Source: Amycolatopsis sp. NBC_01480
GTDB taxonomy: Bacteria > Actinomycetota > Actinomycetes > Mycobacteriales > Pseudonocardiaceae
DNA: 64,000 nt
NCBI RefSeq assembly: GCF_036227205.1
Contig: NZ_CP109442.1
Coordinates: 4,774,001 to 4,838,000 of the forward strand
Direction of reading: 5' to 3'
The first letter of the stretch is position 1. Every line of letters begins with the position of its first letter. Under the pieces are notes generated by a model that saw only the letters and a list, made by a program, of their open reading frames with translations, searched no databases and had not been told where the DNA came from. The position numbers were made by a program, and so were the translations under genes. This document shows positions 18,236-26,114 of this stretch, piece after piece.

Positions 18236-19131
18236 CCGGCTTCCTCGAGCAGCTCAGCGTCAAGATCGTCGACCGGTGGCTGGCGAGCCTGCTGGTCCCC
18301 GGGCTGCTTTGGCTGTGCTGCGCGGTGCTGGCCGTACGGCTGGGCTGGGCGCACGCGGTCGACCTGGGCGCGGTGGAGTCCCTGGTACGGGAGCTGGCCG
18401 GCGCGCGTTCGGCCGGGCAGGCCCTGCTGCTGGTGGCGGGCGCGCTCTTCGGCAGCGCGGTCGCGGGGCTGACGGCCATCGGCCTGGCCACCGCGTTGCG
18501 GCGCGCCTGGTCGTGGCCGGGCCAGCGGGTTCCGGTCAAATGGCTCCGGCAGTTGCGCGCCCGCAGGTGGAACGCGGCTCAGGGCGTCGCCACGCAGCGC
18601 CGGATCGACGTGCTGAAGTCGGTCGACGAGTCGGCCACCACGGCCGGGCCGGAGTACCGCGACGCGATGGCCCGGCGGGACGCGATCAGCCTCGAGCCGC
18701 CGGAGCGGCCGACCTGGATCGGTGATCGCTGGTCCGCCGCCGGGCTCCGGATCCACCGGGCGTACGGCCTGGACCTGACCGCAGTTTGGCCGAGGCTGTG
18801 GCTGGTGGCGCCGGAGTCGGCGAGAAACGATCTCGCCGTCGCGCAGACCGCTTACCAGAAATCGAGTGTCACGGTCGCCTGGGCGATTCTCTACGGTCTG
18901 GCTGGGCTTTTCTGGGGCCCGGCGCTGCTCATCGCGTTCTGCCTCGCGGTGATCGGCGTCCTGCGGGCCCGGCAGGCGACCGGGAACCTGTGCGAACTCG
19001 TGGAATCGGCCTGCGACCTGTACGGCCCGGCGCTGGCCGAGCAGCTGAAAGTGTCGTGCCCGGACCAGCTGACTCCGACGATCGGTGGCGAGATCTCCGC
19101 TCTGCTGCGGAAAAAGGACTTCCCCGGCTGA
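18232..19131 (+). CDS. Membrane protein of the CHAT locus
   Basis: GTG 18232 overlaps the stop of the previous gene; 299 residues. Hydrophobic segments lie at about 18-40 (LASLLVPGLLWLCCAVLAV), 60-90 (AGQALLLVAGALFGSAVAG) and 218-250 (AWAILYGLAGLFWGPALLI). Between the second and third there is a charged loop of about 120 residues rich in Arg. The C-terminus is soluble and carries a pair of Cys. No family is recognised. As the only membrane protein next to a CHAT protease, it is a candidate effector or signal receiver, perhaps cut by the protease; this is inference. It converges with zinc-ribbon protein B with 6 bases between. Confidence 0.75.
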   Translation: MTGFLEQLSVKIVDRWLASLLVPGLLWLCCAVLAVRLGWAHAVDLGAVESLVRELAGARSAGQALLLVAGALFGSAVAGLTAIGLATALRRAWSWPGQRVPVKWLRQLRARRWNAAQGVATQRRIDVLKSVDESATTAGPEYRDAMARRDAISLEPPERPTWIGDRWSAAGLRIHRAYGLDLTAVWPRLWLVAPESARNDLAVAQTAYQKSSVTVAWAILYGLAGLFWGPALLIAFCLAVIGVLRARQATGNLCELVESACDLYGPALAEQLKVSCPDQLTPTIGGEISALLRKKDFPG

Positions 19132-19137
19132 GGCGGC

Positions 19138-20406
19138 TCAGCTCAGCCAGTCGCCGATGCCGCCCCAGTACTGTTCGACCGTCCGGGCCGCGACCCGGTG
19201 GCCCACGCCCAGTTCCATGATCCGCTGATGCGTTTCCTGCAGTGCGCGCATGCCGCCCGCGCGATAGCGCTCGTGGCCGATCGCCCGCATTTCGACGGCG
19301 TCCCGCACCCAGTCCGCCAGCGGGCTGGGCGAGGAGATCAGGGAGTCCAGGAAACCCTTGTCGTGGAGGAGGTTCTTCTGCTCCTGGGTGAGGTACGAAT
19401 AGCGCCGGTCCAGTGATTCCGCCGCGTTGGCCAGCCGGCGGGCGAGCCGGACGTCCTCGCTCTCGCGCGAATCGACCGAATCGGGCAGCTGCGGTTCGTT
19501 CGCCGCCAGCGTGAGTTTCCGGACCACCTCCGGTGAGCGCAGGGTCTGCCCGCATTCCCGGCACCAGATGGTCGCCGGCAGGGTGATGAACTGGCCGCAG
19601 GCGGAGTCGGGGCACATCGTGGTGATCGTGCCGCCGGGTGTGGCGTTGTCCAGGGTCAGGAAGACATTGGTCCCGCAGCGCGGGCAATCGAGCGAGAACG
19701 CCCGGTCGGCGCCGGGCATCTGCTGGCTGCAGCCGGCGCAGGCGCCGGGGGAGGGCGCGAAGACCCCGCCGTTGGCGGAGAACCGGTCTTCCAGCTCCTC
19801 GTTGACCTCCGGCACCAGCCACTGACAGGTTTCGCACACCAGACCGGCGTCGAACGCGAAGGAAAGCGCTTCGCACGAGGAGCACCGCACGAGCAGTTCC
19901 CCGCTGCGACGGATCTCCTGGACGAGACCGGGAATCGCCGTCGAACGTACTTCCTGGAAACAAGCCGGGCAGGTCGGGCGCACGGCCTGGCAGTCAGCGC
20001 CGCTGTGCACCGCCTGACAGGTTCCGGCGTGCCCACACGCGGCGTCGTGCGGGGCGTGCGGGCAATCCGTCCGGACGCGGGGTTTCGCTTTTTCCTCGTT
20101 CTGTACCTGCTGCTGGATCTCCTCCGCGGTCACAACGGCGCCGTCGCCGTGCACCATGCAGCAGATTTCGTTGCTGTAGAGGCGTTCGTTGATCCGGCTG
20201 CCTTTCCAGAACGCGATCCTGAGCTTGAGGCCCATCCTCCGGAAACTCTCCATCGCGGACATCGCCGCGTCGGTCAAGCCTTCCTCGGTCGCCTCCAGTA
20301 CCCCAAAAGTGCCGCTCAACGGCGCGCCGGTGCGGGGTTCCCGCAGCGTGGCCCAGTTGCCGCCGCCTTGAGGGAGCACCTGAATCAGGTAGGTGTACGC
20401 AGGCAT
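19138..20406 (-). CDS. Zinc-ribbon protein B of the CHAT locus
   Basis: 422 residues from ATG 20406. Residues 1-110 form an alpha/beta domain (MPAYTYLIQVLPQGGGNWATL...). Residues 115-310 hold many CxxC pairs in series: CPHAPHDAAC, CPACF, CSSC, CETC, CAGC, CPRC, CPDSAC and CREC, enough for about four zinc ribbons. The last 90 residues (RYSYLTQEQKNLL to YWGGIGDWLS) are the same domain as in protein A, sharing an RxIGHxxxxxGG core and a GIGxW end. Finding it on both proteins that flank the CHAT protease ties the genes into one system. The gene follows the MocR regulator by 45 bases on the same strand but shows no RBS of its own. Confidence 0.75.
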   Translation of the reverse strand: MPAYTYLIQVLPQGGGNWATLREPRTGAPLSGTFGVLEATEEGLTDAAMSAMESFRRMGLKLRIAFWKGSRINERLYSNEICCMVHGDGAVVTAEEIQQQVQNEEKAKPRVRTDCPHAPHDAACGHAGTCQAVHSGADCQAVRPTCPACFQEVRSTAIPGLVQEIRRSGELLVRCSSCEALSFAFDAGLVCETCQWLVPEVNEELEDRFSANGGVFAPSPGACAGCSQQMPGADRAFSLDCPRCGTNVFLTLDNATPGGTITTMCPDSACGQFITLPATIWCRECGQTLRSPEVVRKLTLAANEPQLPDSVDSRESEDVRLARRLANAAESLDRRYSYLTQEQKNLLHDKGFLDSLISSPSPLADWVRDAVEMRAIGHERYRAGGMRALQETHQRIMELGVGHRVAARTVEQYWGGIGDWLS

Positions 20407-20451
20407 GCGGGCAGGGTACCGATCGGGAGCCCGTCACCGGGGCGGTTTCGG

Positions 20452-21783
20452 TCAGCCGGACGTCGAGCGCAGTACCGCGCCCAGCCGTTGTGCTAGTTCG
20501 CGAGCCTGCGGCTGGGTCAGTTTCGCCGCGGTGATGCGGATTCCCGGTGACGCCGTGCTCGCCGGGGTCAGGAACGGGCCGCCGTCCCGGACCGACCAGC
20601 CGGCCTCGCGCAAAGCGGCCACCGGTGCGGCCGAACCATGTGGCGTCGGGACCCAGACGTTGAAACCGTCGGTCGGAAACGGCGTTTCCACGCCCTCCGC
20701 CGCCAGCTCGGCGCGAAGTGTGTCCACCCGTTCGGCATAAGCAAGGCGGGCCCGCGCGAACTGCCCGGCCGCCGCGTCCGATTCGAGCAGCTCGACAACA
20801 AGCTGTTGCAGCAGCCGGCTCACCCAGGTCGCGCCGGGGCGCAGCCGGGTGCCGAGCCGTTCGCTGGTGTCCGGATCGGACGCCACCACCGCGACGCGCA
20901 GGTCCGGGCCGAGGAACTTCGCCACCGACCGCACCAGCGCCCACCGCCGCGCCGTGTCCGGCGTCGCCCGGTGGTAGGGGTGACGGGAGATCGCGGAGAA
21001 GTGGTCGTCCTCGATCACCAGCACGTGCGGGTAGTGCGCCAGCACCGAGCGGATCTCCCGCGCGCGCTCGGCGGTCAGGCTGACGCCGGTGGGGCTGTGC
21101 ACGCGGGGGGTGATGACCACGGCGCGGACCCCGGCGTCCAATGTGGACTTCAGGGCGCGCGGGTCCAGGCCCTCGGCGTCCACCGGCACGGGCGCGGCGC
21201 GGAAACCGTTGAGCCGCACGGTGCCCGAGCTGGCGTAGAAACACGGGTCTTCCAGCGCGACGAGGTCGCCCCGGGTCAGGTGCGCGACCAGCAGCCGCTC
21301 GACGGCGTCCACCGCGCCGTGCGTCACGGACACCTCGAACGGCGCGTCGACCTCCGGCGTGAACGTCGTGCGCGCCCACGCGGCCAGGCGCGGCTCGACG
21401 GCGAGGCTCCCGTACATCTGCGGGTGGTAGTCGAGTTTGGCCAGCGCCGCCGCGATGTCCGGCAGCAGCGACGGATCGGGGTTGCCGCTGGAGAGGTCGA
21501 CCAGCTCGGTGTTCGCGGCCGCCTCCCCGTCCAGCCGGGGGAGCGAGGCGACGACCGTGCCGCGCCGGCCCCGCGTTTCGGCCACGCCGGCGGCGACGAG
21601 CATGCGGTAGGCCGCGGCCACGGTGTTGCGGTGCACCCCGAGTTCCGTGGCCAGCTCGCGGATCGGCGGGACCGCGTCACCCGGCCGCAGCCGGCCGGTG
21701 CCGACCAGGTTCCGCACGCTCTCGGAGATCTCCCCCGCCGTGGTCCCGCTGATCGGCGCGCGCTCCGCGGCCTGGTCCGTCAC
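20452..21783 (-). CDS. MocR-type regulator (GntR DNA-binding domain fused to PLP aminotransferase fold)
   Basis: GTG 21783 gives 443 residues; the longer open frame upstream runs antisense through the divergent gene. Residues 10-75 are a GntR winged helix (SVRNLVGTGRLRPGDAVPPIRELATELGVHRNTVAAAY). The rest is a fold-type I aminotransferase with the cofactor Lys in SVAKFLGPDLR and an EDDHF segment at the usual Asp position. MocR proteins sense PLP or an aminated ligand and do not normally catalyse. It is divergent from an FMN-binding PaiB-like gene, the usual arrangement for a MocR target, and two near-identical palindromes lie in the 78-base promoter gap. Confidence 0.92.
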   Translation of the reverse strand: MTDQAAERAPISGTTAGEISESVRNLVGTGRLRPGDAVPPIRELATELGVHRNTVAAAYRMLVAAGVAETRGRRGTVVASLPRLDGEAAANTELVDLSSGNPDPSLLPDIAAALAKLDYHPQMYGSLAVEPRLAAWARTTFTPEVDAPFEVSVTHGAVDAVERLLVAHLTRGDLVALEDPCFYASSGTVRLNGFRAAPVPVDAEGLDPRALKSTLDAGVRAVVITPRVHSPTGVSLTAERAREIRSVLAHYPHVLVIEDDHFSAISRHPYHRATPDTARRWALVRSVAKFLGPDLRVAVVASDPDTSERLGTRLRPGATWVSRLLQQLVVELLESDAAAGQFARARLAYAERVDTLRAELAAEGVETPFPTDGFNVWVPTPHGSAAPVAALREAGWSVRDGGPFLTPASTASPGIRITAAKLTQPQARELAQRLGAVLRSTSG

Positions 21784-21793
21784 CGGCCCAGTA

Positions 21794-21844
21794 TGGCACG
21801 TGACAGAACCGGCTCCGCCGCGTACGGTGATTGTCACGTGACAA
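21794..21844. promoter_or_regulatory. Two CACGTG palindromes in the MocR/PaiB divergent promoter
   Basis: TTGTCACGTGACAA (21831-21844) is a perfect 14-bp palindrome. TGGCACGTGACA (21794-21805) matches its 12-bp core with one change. The two cores start 38 bases apart. They are the only such sites I saw in the window and lie between the divergent starts at 21783 and 21862, so they are likely operators of the MocR protein. Confidence 0.6.
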
Positions 21845-21861
21845 ACTACGAGGGAGACGCG

Positions 21862-22491
21862 ATGCACCTGCCCAAGCAGTTCGAGGTGTCCGCGGAGGAC
21901 ACCGCGGCCCTGCTGAGCAAGGGCGGATTCGGCCACCTGGTCACCCCCGCCCCGGACGGCTCGCTGGAGGTGACCTCGATGCCGCTCCTCTACGACGCGG
22001 AGAGCCACTCGCTCGTCGGCCACCTGGCGCGGCCGAACCCGCAGTGGCGCTACGCCGGTGAGGCCGAGTCGGTGGCGATCATCCCGGGCGTGGACGCGTA
22101 CGTGACGCCGTCGTACTACCCGAGCAAGCAGGAGACCCAGAAGGCGGTGCCGACCTGGAACTACGAGGCCCTGTACGTCCACGGCCGGCCGCACGCGCAC
22201 GACGACCGCGACTGGCTGCGCGAGCACGTCACCCGGCTGACCGACAACCACGAGAGCGGCCGCCCGGCGCCGTGGCAGGTTTCCGACGCGCCGGACCGGT
22301 TCATCGCTTCGCAGCTCAAGGGAATCGTCGGGATCCAGCTGGTGATCACCCGCGTGGTGGCGAAGGCGAAGCTGAACCAGAACCGCAGCGCCGCCGACCG
22401 CAGCGGCGTCATCCGCGGGCTGGCGCAGGGCACCCCGCCGGAGCAGGAGACCGCGGCCCAGATGGTCGCCCTCGGACTGGACAACGGATGA
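21862..22491 (+). CDS. PaiB-like FMN-binding split-barrel protein
   Basis: ATG 21862 follows GAGGGAG; 209 residues. The order MHLPKQFEVSAEDTAALL, GGFGHLVTPAPDGSLEVTSMPLLYD, LVGHLARPNPQWRY, YVTPSYYPSKQETQKAVPTWNYEALYVHGRPH matches the PaiB family, whose members bind FMN in a pyridoxamine-phosphate-oxidase-like barrel and are listed as negative regulators in Bacillus. The true activity in actinomycetes is not known. It is divergent from a MocR regulator and overlaps the next gene by 4 bases (ATGA). Confidence 0.9.
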   Translation: MHLPKQFEVSAEDTAALLSKGGFGHLVTPAPDGSLEVTSMPLLYDAESHSLVGHLARPNPQWRYAGEAESVAIIPGVDAYVTPSYYPSKQETQKAVPTWNYEALYVHGRPHAHDDRDWLREHVTRLTDNHESGRPAPWQVSDAPDRFIASQLKGIVGIQLVITRVVAKAKLNQNRSAADRSGVIRGLAQGTPPEQETAAQMVALGLDNG

Positions 22492-23387
22492 GCAATCTGT
22501 TCACCGGGCTCAGCGCTTTCCCGTTGACGCCGATGACCGAGGAGCGGATCGACGAGACCGCGTTCACCGGCCTTGTCTCGCGCCTGCATCAGGCCACGGT
22601 GGATTCAACGACGGTGGACTCAGTCGGCGCATTGGGCTCGACCGGCAGCTACGCGTATCTCACCACCGCCGAACGTCGTCGGGTCACGGAGCTGGCGGTC
22701 CAGGCCGCCGACGGGACCCCGGTGATCATCGGTATCGGAGCGTTGCGCACCGCGGAAGTGCTGCGCCACGCGGAGAACGCCCAGAACGCCGGCGCGAGCG
22801 CGGTGCTGCTCCCGCCGATGTCGTACCAACCGCTCACCGACGACGAGGTGTACCAGCTCTACGCCGACGTGACCGCGGAGCTTTCGGTACCGCTCTGCGT
22901 CTACGACAACCCCGGCACTACGCACTTCTCGTTCAGCGACGAGCTGCACAGCCGCATCGCCGCGCTGCCGAACGTGGCCTCGATCAAGATCCCGCCGACT
23001 CCTGAGGACCCGGCTGCGGCGCGCGAGCGTATCGACCGTCTGCGCCGCGTCATCCCGGAAACGGTCACGATCGGGGTCAGCGGGGACGCCTCCGCCGCCG
23101 GCGGCCTGCTCGCCGGCGCCGACCTCTGGTACAGCGTGCTCGGCGGAGTATGGCCCGAACCATGCCTCGCCCTCGCGCGCGCCGCGAAACGGGGCGACGC
23201 CGACGAAACCCGCCGCCTTTCCGATCAGCTGGCCGCGGTCTGGGCGTTGTTCGCTCGCTACGGGAGTTTGCGTGTGGTGGCCGCGATTGCGGAGCGCGAA
23301 GGGCTGGTGCCTTCGCCGAACCTGCCACGGCCGTTGCTCGGTCTCACCGGCGCCGATCTTGCCCGGGTGAACGAGGCGCTGCGGTAG
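22488..23387 (+). CDS. Dihydrodipicolinate synthase-family aldolase/lyase
   Basis: 299 residues, the usual length of this class I aldolase family. The catalytic Lys is in VASIKIPP, the Tyr in VPLCVYDNPGTT, and the pyruvate-site motif GSTGSYAYL is near residue 48. Such enzymes form a Schiff base with pyruvate to make or break C-C bonds in lysine synthesis, sialic-acid or sugar-acid breakdown. Being outside a lysine locus, it is more likely catabolic. It starts inside the stop codon of the PaiB-like gene, so the two are translated together and probably both answer to the MocR protein. Confidence 0.9.
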   Translation: MSNLFTGLSAFPLTPMTEERIDETAFTGLVSRLHQATVDSTTVDSVGALGSTGSYAYLTTAERRRVTELAVQAADGTPVIIGIGALRTAEVLRHAENAQNAGASAVLLPPMSYQPLTDDEVYQLYADVTAELSVPLCVYDNPGTTHFSFSDELHSRIAALPNVASIKIPPTPEDPAAARERIDRLRRVIPETVTIGVSGDASAAGGLLAGADLWYSVLGGVWPEPCLALARAAKRGDADETRRLSDQLAAVWALFARYGSLRVVAAIAEREGLVPSPNLPRPLLGLTGADLARVNEALR

Positions 23388-23414
23388 CGCCGTCGGCGGA
23401 AACGCCGAGCCCGG

Positions 23415-23465
23415 GCAGCGGATGACGCTTCCGCTGCGCTGGGTGCGGTGAAAGCGTCATCCGCT
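23415..23465. repeat. Inverted-repeat element, copy 2 of 3
   Basis: AGCGGATGACGCTT (23417-23430) and its exact complement (23452-23465) are separated by 21 bases. The element shares its left flank (GGGCAGCGG) and right flank (ACACCGAGCCGG) with copy 3, so the repeated unit is about 60 bp. It lies between the convergent ends of the DapA-like and isomerase-like genes. Confidence 0.8.
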
Positions 23466-23494
23466 ACACCGAGCCGGGCCGCTACCCGCACGGC

Positions 23495-23788
23495 TCAGCC
23501 CCGGCCCGGGTCGCTCGGGTGCGGCGTGAACGGCGTGATCGTGACGGCCATCCACTTGTGCAGCGGCATCGAGGCGAGCACCTGCTGCAACTCGTCCTCG
23601 TCGGCGGCGTCGTACAGGCCGAGCGTGCGCCATTCGCCAGGCGCCTCCGGTGGTTTCCACAGCCGCAGCAGACGGCCCTGCGCGGCGAGTTCCGCGGCTC
23701 GTTCGGCCTCGCGTCGTTTGGTGTCCGCGACGGTTTCCGCGGTGATGCCTTCGGGGACGGTGGTCACCATGTCGACCAGGAATTCCAT
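23495..23788 (-). CDS. Muconolactone delta-isomerase-family protein
   Basis: 97 residues, the family length. The pattern MEFLVDMVTTVPEGITAETVADTKRREAERAAELAAQG, LxRLWKPP, LGLYDAADEDELQQVLASMPLHKWM and TPFTPHPSD matches muconolactone isomerase (CatC) and its relatives, small proteins that form decamers and shift the ring double bond in the beta-ketoadipate pathway. Here it is not near catechol genes but ends an operon with an SDR, a transporter and a SnoaL-like protein, so it may isomerise another lactone. It starts 13 bases after the preceding gene. Confidence 0.85.
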   Translation of the reverse strand: MEFLVDMVTTVPEGITAETVADTKRREAERAAELAAQGRLLRLWKPPEAPGEWRTLGLYDAADEDELQQVLASMPLHKWMAVTITPFTPHPSDPGRG

Positions 23789-23801
23789 GACGTTCGCTCC
23801 T

Positions 23802-24170
23802 TCAGCTGTGGTCGGGGAGTCGCGAGACCTGGTAGTGGCTGATGAGCCAGGTTTCGCCGGTGCGGCGCAGGATGACGCTGAGATACACGGTCAGCGTGGG
23901 CCGGTCGGTGAAGCCGAAGTCGACGCTGAGGTAGCCGAGGACCAGGTCGTCGGCGAGGCGCCGGGTTTGAAGGACGGAATAGTCCGCGGTCAGGCCGAGG
24001 GGCTGGCTGTCGTAGTACTCAGCCACGCTGTCCGGGCCGACGCTGTACGGGTGCAGGCCCTGGAAAATCGCGTCTTCGGTGAAGCCGGTCGCGACGCGTT
24101 TCGGGTCGTGCGCGTCGACCGCGGACTTCCACTGGTCGAGCGCGGTGGTGAGGATGTCGTTCTCGGTCAT
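23802..24170 (-). CDS. SnoaL-like/NTF2-fold protein
   Basis: 122 residues. The order of a long N-terminal helix (ILTTALDQWKSAVDAHDPKRVATGF), the turn TEDAIFQGLHPYSVGPDSVAEYYD, and the curved strands ending TWLISHYQVSRLP is that of the NTF2-like/DUF4440 fold. Members are isomerases, cyclases, dehydratases or plain ligand binders in the cytoplasm. It overlaps the stop of the upstream transporter gene by 4 bases. Confidence 0.8.
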   Translation of the reverse strand: MTENDILTTALDQWKSAVDAHDPKRVATGFTEDAIFQGLHPYSVGPDSVAEYYDSQPLGLTADYSVLQTRRLADDLVLGYLSVDFGFTDRPTLTVYLSVILRRTGETWLISHYQVSRLPDHS

Positions 24171-25378
24171 GCCGGTCTCCTTGGTTCGCGAGTGGCCCGG
24201 ACCCGGCTGGGCAGTGGGCCGAAATCGTGGGGGAAGCGCAGCCGCAGCGCGCCGGCCGCGATCGCCGCCAGGGCGACCACGCCGGCGCCGACCAGCAGCG
24301 CCGTCTGATAGCCGTTGTGCAGCAACGGGGTCACGGCCAGCGGGCCCAGGATCTGCCCGGCGCTGTAACCGGAGGTGAGGATCGCGACCGCCCGCGCCAC
24401 CCGCAGGTGCGCGCCGACGGCCAGCGTGAGCGTGCTGATGCCGAGGAACGTCGCGCCGAACAGGATCGCCGCCGGCAGCGCCGCCGGGGCGCCCCCGCCG
24501 AGCACCGGCAGCGCGATCCCGACCGCCTGGACGGCCAGCGCCACCACCAGCAGGGACGGCCGCGACCAGGTCCGGCTCAGCCACGCCCACAGCGCCGGGG
24601 ACGCCGTGGCGGCGAGGCCGACCAGCACCCACGCGCCGGTGCCGAGCCAGCCGGAGGAGGTCTGGTCGATCGCCGCGACCAGGAAGGTCCCGGCGATGAT
24701 GTAACCGATGCCCTCCAACGTGTAACTGGTCAGCAGTGCGGCGAACCAGGGCGTCCCGCCCCGTGGCTCACCCGGTGCCGCGGCCGGCTCGTCCCGGTGG
24801 GCCGGGATGGGCAGCCGCCACGCGAGAATCGTGCACACCAGGGTCAATCCGGCCGCGCTCCACCATGCCTGCTGCCAGGTGCCGGTCGCACGCAGGACGA
24901 GGACCAGGCCGCCGGAGACCGCGATCCCCGCTCCGACGCCGCCGAAGCCCCAGCCGACGAGATGGTGCGCGTGGGCCCGCAGCCCCGTCAGCAATGCGCT
25001 CACGGCGATAACGAAGATCAGCGCGCTCGCTACGCCGGCGACGAACCGCAGGCCCAGCCAGATTTCCTCCGCGCGGGTCGCCGGCATCAGCGCCAGCGAC
25101 GCGGCCAGCAGGACCAGCGATCCGCGTAAGACCACGCGTGATCGCGCCAGGGCCGGCACGGCGATCGCGACCAGCGCGCCGACGAGGTAACCAGCGTAGT
25201 TCGAGGTCGCCAGCGCGGCTCCGGATTGGGGTGACAGCCCGGCTTGCGCCTGCATCAGCGGCAGGATCGGCGTGTAGACAAACCGTCCGACGCCCATTCC
25301 CGCTGCCAGCGCGGCGGCGGCCTGCCCGACGAGCCACCAGGGCCGCGTCCTCGTGTCCGGTCCGATGTGGACGCTCAA
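24167..25378 (-). CDS. MFS transporter, YbfB/YjiJ type, with probable TTG start
   Basis: 403 residues and about 12 membrane segments. The opening WWLVGQAAAALAAGMGVGRFVYTPILPLM and the NYAGYLVGA motif in helix 2 are those of the YbfB/YjiJ family. No ATG or GTG is suitable; the TTG at 25378 overlaps the SDR stop codon as TTGA, which supports it as a coupled start. Family members are membrane exporters or importers of small hydrophobic compounds. It lies inside a four-gene minus-strand operon, each joined by a 4-base overlap or short gap. Confidence 0.85.
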   Translation of the reverse strand: MSVHIGPDTRTRPWWLVGQAAAALAAGMGVGRFVYTPILPLMQAQAGLSPQSGAALATSNYAGYLVGALVAIAVPALARSRVVLRGSLVLLAASLALMPATRAEEIWLGLRFVAGVASALIFVIAVSALLTGLRAHAHHLVGWGFGGVGAGIAVSGGLVLVLRATGTWQQAWWSAAGLTLVCTILAWRLPIPAHRDEPAAAPGEPRGGTPWFAALLTSYTLEGIGYIIAGTFLVAAIDQTSSGWLGTGAWVLVGLAATASPALWAWLSRTWSRPSLLVVALAVQAVGIALPVLGGGAPAALPAAILFGATFLGISTLTLAVGAHLRVARAVAILTSGYSAGQILGPLAVTPLLHNGYQTALLVGAGVVALAAIAAGALRLRFPHDFGPLPSRVRATREPRRPA

Positions 25379-26082
25379 TGCCCGGCGCTCTGTCCGCCGT
25401 CGACGTGCAGGATCTCGCCGGTGACAAACGGGGCGCTCTCCAGGTAGACGATCGCCTCGACGATGTCGCCGGTCTCGCCCATCCGGCCGAGCGGGTGCAT
25501 TTCCGCGAGCGCGCCGTGGGTTTCGGCCGGGTGCATCGGGGTGCGGATGATGCCGGGGGCCACGGCGTTGACCCGGATGCCGCGGCCGGCGTACTCGATC
25601 GCCAGCGATTTCGTGACCGCGTTCAGGCCGCCCTTGGTCAAGGACGCCAGTGCGGACGGCACGGCGGAGTTGGCGTGATCGACCAGGCTCGTCGTGATGT
25701 TGACGATGTGCCCGCCGTCGCCGTCAAGCATCGCGGTGATAGCGCGTTTCGAGATCTCGAAGAACCCGCGCAGGTTCACGCCGGTCACCAGGTCGTAGTC
25801 GGCGCCGGTGTAGCCGGTGAACGGCTTGGCCAGGAAGACGCCCGCGTTGTTGACCAGCGTGTCGACGCGGCCGAAGGCGGCCAGCGCCTGCTCGATCACG
25901 CGGGCGCCGACGACCGGATCGGCGATGTCGCCCGCGACGGTCAGGATCCCAGCGTCCTCGGACGAGGTGATGGTGCGGGAGTTCGCGACCACGGCGTAAC
26001 CGAGCTTGCGATAGGCGACGACCAGGGCCTCGCCGATGCCTTGCGAAGCGCCGGTGATGACGGCGACCTTCTGGGTGTTCAT
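25375..26082 (-). CDS. Short-chain dehydrogenase/reductase lacking the catalytic Tyr
   Basis: 235 residues. The cofactor motif TGASQGIG, the NNAG strand (LVNNAGVF), the active Ser in NITTSLVDH and PGIIRTPM are present. In place of YxxxK the protein reads ALASLTKGG: the Lys is there, but the residue four positions before it is Ala and no nearby Tyr can replace it. It is the first gene of the operon with the transporter and isomerase-like genes and is preceded by AAGGAGAT. Reductase activity in the ordinary way is doubtful. Confidence 0.85.
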   Translation of the reverse strand: MNTQKVAVITGASQGIGEALVVAYRKLGYAVVANSRTITSSEDAGILTVAGDIADPVVGARVIEQALAAFGRVDTLVNNAGVFLAKPFTGYTGADYDLVTGVNLRGFFEISKRAITAMLDGDGGHIVNITTSLVDHANSAVPSALASLTKGGLNAVTKSLAIEYAGRGIRVNAVAPGIIRTPMHPAETHGALAEMHPLGRMGETGDIVEAIVYLESAPFVTGEILHVDGGQSAGH

Positions 26083-26114
26083 GAATCTCCTTGTCCTGCA
26101 GAGGGTTTCGCGAA

